NCBI GenBank assembly: GCA_964030785.1
Contig: OZ034966.1
Span: 87,501 to 151,500, forward strand
DNA length: 64,000 nucleotides
Reading direction: 5' to 3'
Source of the DNA: Siderastrea siderea
Lineage: Eukaryota > Cnidaria > Anthozoa > Scleractinia > Rhizangiidae
The position numbers and the translations under genes were made by a program. Shown here piece by piece: positions 48,347 through 58,800 of this stretch. The notes beneath the pieces were generated by a model. That model saw only the letters and a list, made by a program, of their open reading frames with translations. It did no database searches and was not told the DNA's origin. The first letter of the stretch is position 1. Every line of letters begins with the position of its first letter.

Positions 48347-48425
48347 AACTGTAAACAAGATTCAGTGGTCAATGCAGTTTTTATGCGTGATTGCTGTCAA
48401 ACATTGTCACTTTTCTGTTACCATG

Positions 48426-48431
48426 AATAAA
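48426..48431 (+). terminator. Polyadenylation signal AATAAA
   Basis: Perfect AATAAA 80 bases after the stop of the short zinc-finger gene. Confidence 0.6.
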
Positions 48432-51400
48432 TCATAAAATCGTGCGTTTCGCTTACAAACTGTCTTGTCATAAAATCAAGAAAGCAAATTTTCCCACCGA
48501 GTTACCCCTGTGGAAAGCTTGCGTATAAACTGAAGCGAAATCTATTGCCTCCCATCTACCTTCAATTTTTTTCCCATTATAAACTGCAAAAATCAACCAT
48601 CGTCTGTTCCTGCAGCTTTGCGATAAAAATCACCCGACAATTATTAGCTATATATTTCAATTTTGCGCAAAACACACCATGTTTATTTCTTAAAACGGCG
48701 GAGGTGAAAAGCGGGGAAGAGCATGTTTTTCGGATGAGAGCATTGATTTCACTCGACCAGTCTCATAAATAATTAAAGCAGGTATTTATTTGCATACTCA
48801 CTGAAGTAGAAAATCGAACTTTATTTTTATGCTAAACGATGACGCAAGTGTTTTGGCAAAAACGGAAGCTATAAAAATGTTTCTGAGAGGACGATATCCT
48901 TACATCTTTGTAAGGTGAAAAGAAATGTATGTTTCGTACAAGAGGTTCGCCGTTCCATTTCTGTTACGAGGATGTTTGAACAGAAAAGGAAGAACTGTTA
49001 AAAAGCAAGAAAGTTATGTTAAAATTAAAATCGTGTGTACGACGTATCGAAAAACGTGCGTTTTGATTGATCTCATCAAACTTTTAAAAATTGAAAACAG
49101 CAAAACGGAAATAAATGTTAATTCAAACATCTTTTCAGGTTTGCTTGCGTCAAGTGATTAAGAAAAAACGTGGGAATAAATGAACGCGCCCAGCACAAGG
49201 AAACAGAGTTGCGGTTGAGCATGCGTCAGTTGAGTCTGCTCTCACGATGGCAATTTACGGACTTTCTGCTTGCACTTCAGTGTTTGGGAAATTACGAAGA
49301 TGAACAAATGACGGTATTTTCGATCGCTCTGAAAGGCATGCGGTACGGAGAGGTGTCCCGGCAATTAAAAACGTTTACAAAACAACCCAATAAGAAATTA
49401 GGACATTTAAACATGACATTGCAATTGTGCGCTACACAAGTTTGAAATAATCAAAGTACAAATAAATTATGCAAGAAAACACGCCTTTGTTTGCTGACAA
49501 AGTAGATAAAAATGACATCTTCATCAATGGATCAGAGCACATTGCTTTATATTTTGATGTTCTTATCTAAAACAAGCTGTCAAATGGCACTGCTATTGAG
49601 GGTAAAAAGCCGTCAAACTTTAAAATGGTCAAAATTTTAACCACCAGGAAACCCACCAACCGAGAAATGAGGGAAATTTTTACCGCAAATTGTCAATGTT
49701 GATGGGCGTCAAGCTTCAGAGGAAAACTTATTTAAATCGCGTCAACCGACACACAGCAAACAATATTATAACCGACAATCGTCAATGGAAAACACCCAAG
49801 GGTTTTGGACCTCCAGGTGTCAGAGACTTTTTGACGAAATGTGTTCCTTGTTAGGGAAAGTTCTCACGCAGTGAAGTGTAGAAAATCCGCTGTGAGATCT
49901 TATTTGCTCCAACTTAGGCAATCGTAGGAGGAGTCCATTGCCTGAGACAGAGAGTAAAGGTCTGAACTGCAAACATCTTAATTTGACTGAAGTCTAATAC
50001 AGCTCATTTTTCTTCCCGTTGAATGACTTGTACCATTCAAATTTAACTTCAGAGTTGAAAACAGTCTGAAAACCTGTGCTGAGGCATTTCACGCGTGTCA
50101 CTTGCGTTAAATTTGACAAAACCGCCATGTAGTGTAAGGATTAAAAGTCATCCCCCAAAAAAGTTAAGGCTGGTAGCAATCTTCCCTAACAGGGTGCGTT
50201 CAAAGTCGTCTAAGAACCAAGTCCAATACTAATGCTAATTTTGAGAACCAGTTTTATTTACTCTTTAGCTTACAATGGCCGGTGGTATCTACCGGTTACT
50301 AAATGATTACACGGCAATCGGCTCTAAGTACCTAACATATATTGTTGAATGGCTAGCTACTTAAAAACCCCGCTTATTACCCCCATTCCCAATGCGTGAA
50401 AGGTTAAATCATGCGCACAGTTGTTTCGAGACCGCTGAGGTAAAAGCAGAGTTTACTTTACCTGTCACATTACCAGATGTTAGAGCAATAGTGGGATGAG
50501 TATAAACTCCACCATTCTTTGTAAAGTCTTTTCTTAACGCTTGCCACATAAAACAAAAAATCTAATTTGAAAATTAAATCTACATCCTAAAACAAGTTCC
50601 CATACAAGGCGACCCCCTCTTACACGTAAGTTTTCTAAGCGGGTTTTGTAGTCATTCCATGATCGTTTGTTTGGTCTTTTTTGGATACACACCCAAAAAA
50701 AAAAACAAAAAAAACAAAAAAAAAATGATTTCATTTTAAAAATTAATCTACACTTGTCATTTCTGGTATTTTCATTATGGGATCCGGGAATGACATATCA
50801 AAGGATTTAAATGCGCATGCATGTAAAGTCAATTTTGATTATCACGACTCCGTATTGAACTAAATTGTTACAAAACGCACTCCGGTGAAAAGCTCTGTTA
50901 TAATGTTTTATGTCTTTCACCAAATTCTTGCTACAAATGTTGAAATCCCCTTTCAGTGATGACCATTTTAACTTAAAAATGGCAGTCACAATTGCAAAAA
51001 ACTTTCACAATTCCTAAAACTTCAACAAATTCCTTACATTAAATAATAATAAAAAAAAACTGTTTGTATTTTTAGAATCCTGATAGAAATTGTATAAGCT
51101 GTGATACTTGCGTAGATTTTGGGTTTGTATTTGTTATATTTTAAACTCAGTGAAAATGGCTTCAAAATCACCACATTAGGGTCCAGGACCACCCCAAGAA
51201 CCGAGTGTGGTATTAGCAACCCGTTTTCTTCAGCACGTGTTTTGCACGTGAGAATAAATGAAACTAAAAGCACAAGCAGCTTTACTCGTAAAATCTGATA
51301 CTTCAGCTGCACAACGAATGGGCACATCTGAGCACTACGGACAGACTATGGCACAGCAAAAATCAAGAACGACTTTCTTGCCCTTTATTGACCATGAGCC

Positions 51401-52014
51401 ATCTTCTAAGCTTTCTAGTGTTTTTGTTGTATATGCACAAAATCAGACAATGAACTGTGGAAAAGGAATTCTCCACTTCCTTAGCTGATTCGGTGGGGTA
51501 AAGAGGCTTTTGGTCAGCTTGGTCACGAAGCTATTTTGGACGATTCTGGTGCGAACAAACTGGCATTAAAACCCGCATAAACGGTGCAACATTGCGCCTA
51601 ACATTATGTGTAGCATGGCACGCAACAAAGATGCAACATTTGTCCATCCGAGTCCATCACCTTACTTCGGAATTGTCGCACACAATTTTTCAAGCAACAA
51701 CTTCTGTGATGGACACACGGTCAAATTAGGAAGGTGTGCGCAAAGTCGGACCATGTGCTCCATGCTCCAGATGTAATAAATTAACTACACTTTTCGAGGC
51801 TATTATTAAACTAATAGTTTATGCCAAAATCACGCGGGAATCATACATATCGGAGGGGAATCCTTTTCAGGAAGCTAGAGTAACAGTCTTTGATTGCTGC
51901 TGTGGTCTCTTCTGCCAGTAGAATGCTTCATGTAGGTAACCTTTCCGTAGGACTTCCGAATATGGGCCTGAGTAGTAGAAACGGATTCTTCTATATCACG
52001 GTTTCACATGGGGA

Positions 52015-52015
<1 letters not shown>

Positions 52016-52057
<42 letters not shown>

Positions 52058-52107
52058 ATGAATGAATGAAGGAAGGAAGGAAGGAAGGAATAAATAAATA
52101 AATAAAT
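52016..52107. repeat. (AAAT)n / (AAGG)n compound microsatellite
   Basis: About 11 AAAT units, then GAAT, then AAGG units, then AAAT again. Confidence 0.95.
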
Positions 52108-52121
52108 GCTGCCAGTCAGGC

Positions 52122-52156
52122 GTCTGGTAAATCGTCAGCTTGACGAATTACCAGAC
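52122..52156. repeat. Short perfect-looking hairpin next to the microsatellite
   Basis: GTCTGGTAAATCGTCA and TGACGAATTACCAGAC flank a 3-base loop; 15 of 16 positions pair. Confidence 0.85.
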
Positions 52157-52635
52157 ACATAACCAAACAACCTGACGTTGTTTGTCTAGTGTAAAAGAGT
52201 CAATGTAGATGACAACCTCTCTGATCGCGCGCGTAGAGATAAGTGTTTCCCTGGTTAAAATAAGCTAAGAAGCTGGTAACAGCTTATTTTAAAACTGAAA
52301 GCGAAATATTTAACGATTATTCCACGAGATAATGTGGTTTGCGCCGAGTTGGTTCTTATCACATCATACCCAAGAAGCGCGAGAGGAATAATTGTTTCAT
52401 TAAATTCTTGACCTCGGTATTAAATCGTTGCCGAAGTTTGTTGCCGTATTTTGGACAAAACTTTGCTTCCCGGCGAAAACTTTTGAGCACCGCGGCACTT
52501 GACAATATATCCAATTTCGTTAACAGGCAATAAGCTGACAGGTTATTCTTTGGAACCTTTGTGCTTCGAACCAATGAAAATGCTAGGAATTCAGTAACCG
52601 AGGTTGATAATTTAACGATAAACCATTATAATATA

Positions 52636-52641
52636 TTTATT
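52636..52641 (-). terminator. Polyadenylation signal AATAAA for the long zinc-finger gene
   Basis: Minus-strand AATAAA about 165 bases past the stop codon at 52803. Confidence 0.45.
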
Positions 52642-52802
52642 AGGCAGTTCAGTCTGATTATCCGATCTTCTACAGTCCTGTCACGAGGGCATATTTATCT
52701 ATATTAACGGAATACAGAGAGAGAAATACGGTATTACACACCGCAGTGAAATATTATTTAGAAAGAATGCTTACCTCGTACAAGCAAGCCCGTGGCCTTG
52801 CT

Positions 52803-55800
52803 TCAAGCCTTCTTCTGTTCTTCCCCTGCCTCAGGCATTATTTTGCACATCACGATCTTTTTGCCTTGGTTTCCGTAGACAGTAAGAGGTTCAGTGAAGT
52901 GGATATTCTGATCGACGTACAAACAAAGCTTCTCATAAACATCGGGATAATCGTGTTTAAGTCGGATTCCGTACTGTTTCAGATTCTTGGAAATGTTTCT
53001 GCAGTAATGCCTTCGGGCTTCGTTCTCATTCACGAACTCATGCCGAGCGCACTTTGGAAGATAGAAAACCTTCATTTCAGTGTTCGGATCATTCGGAAGA
53101 GAGGGCGCAGGTGAAGTATCTTTAAGTTTGCTGCTCAAGGGAATCTTGACGACTTGAAGAACTGTGTTCACTTTCCTTCGAGGAACAGGATTCGCCGGAA
53201 GGTTCTCCATTTTACCAGCAATTATGGCAAGATTAAGAACAAACTCTTGGTCAGGTTCGTAGTCTTTGATGTGTTGCATTAAAGCGACTTTGTGTTTACT
53301 TATGACGCCTTCCGCTTGAACATTTTGTAACGATGAGTACGTTGGGGGACTGGGGAAGAACATGCAACCAGTAGTCATGAATTTTCGTGCAGACTGCGCA
53401 GATGCAAACGTTACCATGACACTGCCACGCCCTTTCTTCTTGTGACCATCTTTGGCTGTTTTAGAGAGCTGAAATTTCAACGCCTCCTTCTTGTGGCAGA
53501 GGTAAATGAATGAGCGAATATAGCTGTTTATACGACCAAAGAAGCACACTTTCTTGTGCTCGGACCAGTGTATACGTCTGCAAGCGCGCGTGCAGTAATA
53601 TGTAAAACAAGCAGGACAAGACGTGTAAGTGGTTTTCTCGCTCCCAAACAGAACCTCTTCCCGTTCACATCGAGGATTGGAACATTTGATCACGGTTGTC
53701 GAACCCCGACGAAGTCCCCAGTAGGGCGTCTCCCCGGCAAACGAAAACTCTGACATCGGGCTTTGAGGGCGCGTCGACAGTGTCGACACCGATATATCAT
53801 CGGGGAAGTCTCTTTCATTGGCTAAAGAAAGAAAACTCGCATCGATGTTGGATCCCGGCTGAAAGCGATTTGAGGGATACAAGAACAGATCAGAAGTCAT
53901 TAGGTCTTCTTCGTCTTGTTGCCCGCTCGAATCCATCCACACGTTCTGGCTGAGCCACCTGCGTGTGTGAGCGCTTAACCCGCGCAGGTACGGTGAGTCA
54001 TTCAGCGGTTGCTCTTTCCTGGTGGACAAATCAGGCATTGATTTGCGGGCATCAGCGGCTTCCTTAAACCGATCTTTGTCTATACTGAGTCCGGGGAGTG
54101 TCTTTACGTCCTGGAAACTAGTGGGAAGTCCTTTATCTTGCATAGGAAGTTCCTCGTCAGACCTATGACCATGCGACTTTGCTCGCGGGCGTCGATTATT
54201 TGTCATCCGGGAAACCGAAGTAAAGGCCGAAGTGTATTCAGTTGTCGTCTTAATTCCCGTGGGAAGAGACTGCTTGGGTGTTTTATATGAAAAAGATTCC
54301 TCTCGTGAGATCTCATGAGCTTTGTTGTCGGGTGTGCTAGATCCTGAAGAAGTTGGATCCATCTCATTTTCCAGCTCAGCAACTGGCGTGGTCGTTTTAG
54401 AAGAGCCACTCGATTCGGTGCGATTTCTTACTCCAGGACTAGAAGCTTCAAGCGATCCTCTTGTGTGCCGATGTCGTTGTTTGAGTGGCAAGCTGTTTAC
54501 AGACGAGGTTTCTGAATCTGCATCACTGCTGTGGGTAAGATGAGAATTTTCGGCGTTGTCATAGTCACCATAGGGCGTATACTCCTCGAAAAACACCTCA
54601 TCAAGCTCGTCATCATCGTATCCATCGTTGACTAAGAAAGCAGAGATCACTTGTGATTCTTCTTGCTGAGCTACGTCAGCTATGATGATGGGTTCTACAA
54701 CAATAGGTTCTTCATGTTTAACGTGCCGTACAACCAGTTTGTCCTCGTCTCCGTCCTTGTTGATTCGTACAACCTTCTCAGGAACCGGTTCCATGCGCGC
54801 CAAAACACGAACTTTTTCTTTGGCTTCCGGTTTTTCGATTTCTGGGCTTTTTGGTGGTATGTCCTCTGACTGTGGAGCAACTTGTTGAGCTAACAAAGCG
54901 TCAAGATCTGTAACCATAACTCTACTTTCTCCCAGAGTTTCGCCGTCTTCCTCGTCGTCGATGCTGCTGAGGCTACTTACACTGCGCTCATTTGCACCTT
55001 CAAGAACAAAGACATGATTAACCCGAGCACTGCTGGACGGACTCGCGCCCAAGCTTCCATACCCAGATTCACGCCCTTGCCGCTGCTTGCTGTCCGCTGT
55101 GTGTAATAGCTCCGATGAACCAGCTTTAATTTCGCGATCTGTCTTTGGAGTCTCTTCCACTGTAGGGGATGGATGTGGACGGATGTTTTCTTTTCTCTCT
55201 GAAGGCGAAACCCGTTGTGATACGCGGACTTTAATCTTGTTTCCCTTGGTGCTTTCATCTTTAATTTCTGTTATAGTCTCGCGCTCTAGCCGTGGAATAA
55301 CTTCAAAAACTTGTGATATATCATGAACACGGGTTACCCTAGTCGGTACCTTCTTATCGTTTCCATCTTCTTCTGAGACAAATGTGCTCTCTAACTGTGC
55401 TTTGACCTCGTCTTTCGGAGATATCTGTGCTACGCGCGCTTTAAATTCTTGCTTTGTCAATTTTGTTTCTTTGGCTTCCACTACAGATTCATCGTTTAGC
55501 GTTGGCTTCATTTGCAAAGTAGGTGTTACGGTAGCCTTGATTATCTCGGATTTTCTTTCTTTTTCAGCAGAGAATTCGAGATTTTCCACTGTTGTCGCTT
55601 TAATTATGGGTAATTTACGAGGTGAACTGGCCTTTTCTTTGATTTCTGGAACAGACTCGCCACTTTGTACAGTCTCCTCTTGCAAAACAGGCGTCGCAAT
55701 AGTTTCAGTTGCCTTTTTATTAGTTTTATTCTCTGTCACGGACTCGCGGCCTTGCAGAGCTGTCACTTTCAGAATGGGTGACTTACGAGGCTGACTCGCC

Positions 55801-58800
55801 GGCGCCATCTCAGGTAGAGACTTGCGATCTTGTCGCGATTTAACTTCGATTGGCATTACCTTCGGCGTGGAACGCGTTTCGTTTTCTTCAATCATTTCTT
55901 CTTCCTCCGCAAAACTCGCCATCCCAGTTCCCAGGTCACTTCTTCTTCGTTGAGGTGCCAACGCCATCTTAATGGAATCAAGATCATTCAGCGACTTCCA
56001 CCTTGCTTTTCCGTGGACTTTTTTCTTTACGTTCAAAATGACAATCCGTTGCCTGTCACCTATAACCTCTTGAACAGTAATTTTCGCGGTATGAATAGAA
56101 GGAGGTTCAACTGACTCGAATGCATCATCCTCGGAACCAAGACGGCGCAAGTCGGGAGTCGTTGGCGTTTCCGAAAGTTCACTCTGAGGTGACTGTACAT
56201 CAGGTGATTCTTCCTCTTGAATACTTTCTTGCAAATATTCTGGTGCTCTTTCAACAAACCTGAGATCTTCATGGCTTTTGGTAAGACGTATGTTACAAGT
56301 CGTCAGGTATGTCTTGCGAGGTCGTTTTTCCAAAGGTGTTGGTGACGATATTGGAGAGCGGACTTTGCTGCCTCCTTTGCCATCTTGTAGATCTTTTTCT
56401 TGAACGCTAACCTTTACAGGCGGCGATTCTTGAGGAGATTTGGCTCTAGTATGTTCGGTCCCCCTCTTCGGATTTGCGACCAAACTCTTGGACTCAATAT
56501 TGCACACATCGGGTTCTGCTTGAACAATGAAGTGTGTATCAGTTTCGGTTATTTTTTCATTAACAGCGTTGATGGTTCTATCGTCACTCAGTTGCGCAGC
56601 ATCTCGCGTGTTTTCACGTTCTGGGGCTTTTGCTTTCACAGGTGTCACGCGCGTCTCCAAAGTCTTAGCCACGACTTTTCGCTCGGGTGCAGCGTTAACG
56701 GTTACTTTATCATCTTGCGCGTGGTCTTGCACGGGTAAAGAGCGAGCTTTAATCGACTTTCTCTCTATTGAAGAGTTCGGTTTACCGTTGACTTTCATTA
56801 CACTGATCGCCGCAGGACGTTTCGTCAAACATTCTTTAGTGTCACCACTTGACAAGGGTGTCTCGACTGTCGTCAGCTGCTCCAGTTTAGACTCAGGTTT
56901 GGTGATGGCATTCGGTTTATCTATTTGAGGAGGAAGGCTTGTGATATCTCGGGTGTTGTCACTTTCTTGGGCGTCAGGTGCCAAGGTGGACACACGCACC
57001 TCGAGCTCAGGTTCAGCGTAGACTTTCTCTTTTGTTTCATGTGTTTCTGGAGTATGAACTTCCGCAGGTCGCGTGCGTGATTCCACAGTGTCAGCCGCAG
57101 CTCTTGACCCTAATTCAGCGTCGTTTTTTGCTGGATTGTCTTGTGTGGTATTTTGGTTGAAAACTTTCTTGATGTCACTTTCCGGGGTGTCAGCCACTAC
57201 GGAAGACAGGCGCGGCACGATAACAGCAGCCTCTTTGAGTTCAATGTCGACTTTCTCTTTATCGCTCTGAACTGGTAGTTGTGCGACATCTCGCGTGACG
57301 TCAGCTTCCCCGCGTGGCACTCGCGCCTTAATTGTGTCAACAACTGATTTTGGCTCGGGGTTAGTGGGGATGTAATGCTCTTTTTTGGTTGTAACTTTCA
57401 TGTTCTTAGCATCTGTCTGTGAAATAGGGCAGTTTTCCTCCTCATAGGTTAGTGGTTCCACGAACTGATTCATCGGAACGATTTCCGATTTGGCAACTTC
57501 GTATGGACGATGGGAATTGCATTCGCGACACGCGAGAATGACATCCTCTTTTACTTCTTCCAACGCACAAGTTGTATCTTTTACACTGGTCTCATCTTTC
57601 TCTGGGTTTTCGAGCAAATGCTTTGGGCTAACAATAAAACCTTTCGTTAAATCGCGATCGTCTTTCGCAACGTTGACCTCTTTCCTGACAAATATTTTGA
57701 TCTTCTTCACAATTTTCACAGATCGTGTATTGTCTATCCCGGCAATATCCGCACCTTCAGTTTTCGCACCATTTTCAGTCACGCCATTATGAGTGAGGAT
57801 TTTGTCTGACGTTTGATCTTCATCTGTAGTCGGACCACTTTCACTATCGATTATTCCATTACTTTCGGTCACGCCATTGAAACTTATATTGTTTTGGAGA
57901 TCGATTTCTTGTGACTTCTGTTGTTCATCCTTTGCAGTTCCTCTATTAGATTTCTCTGTTTCATTTCTTTTAGTTTCTTCAGTTTCTTCTTTTTCGTCCA
58001 GATCAAAATCAGAATCATCAGCTTCCACTGAAGCTATTGGAGCTTTTAACAGCTGATCTTGTCCCCTGTCCATAGTAGCAAAAAAATTATTGTCATAGCT
58101 TTGATCATCCCTCGTTCCTCCAAAATACTCTTCATAACTGCGGTCAAATTCTGCTAGTCCAATCTCTTCGTCTTCAGGGATTGTAAAAAGAAACGGCTTT
58201 CGATCACTTTTGAGTTCTTCGGAAAATCCATACCAATCCTCGCCGTAAGGATCGAACGAGCTTTCATCTGGTTCATTGCTGTGATTCTCGTTCAGTTTGG
58301 ATATGACTAATTCACCATAAACACCATCCTTTTGAAAGGAGACATCATCAAACAAGGATTCCACAGTGTAACCCTTCGACAAACAACTATCGCTCCAAGA
58401 ATTGGTCTCATCAAAGTCCTTACCATTTGCTTGCTTATCTAAACAATCGCTTAACCTTGTACTAACAACAACAGACTTATCAATATTCATGTCAGATTCA
58501 TCGTCGATGTACCTTGTCTCGGATGCAATATGAGAAAACTCATTTGTTTCCGTATCTTCCGCACCCGACTGATTTGTCTCTCTATCTTGCATTATTTCAG
58601 TGCAAGCCTTCGATATGTCGACATCGGCTTCTTCTACTGGTACACACGGTGCTTCTGTCGAGAGATCTGTTTCCAAAACCTTGCTTGAATCACCGTTCGA
58701 TTCGGTTTGTCCTTCTTCTGAAAGAATCTTATCTAGGTCTGTAACAGAGACATGTTTCTTGAAATATATGCTAAATTCGCCTTCGTTCTCTAGTTCGTCA

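Larger units (their letters stand above)
48432..52635. other. Convergent intergenic region
   Basis: AT-rich spacer between the 3' ends of two convergent paralogues. Small open frames (48545-48772, 48925-49161, 49170-49445) show no domain. A microsatellite and a hairpin lie at 52016-52156. Confidence 0.5.

Noticed and set aside
49170..49445. 91-codon plus-strand frame after the short zinc-finger gene
   Set aside because: No start context, domain or splice link; it lies past the polyadenylation signal of that gene.
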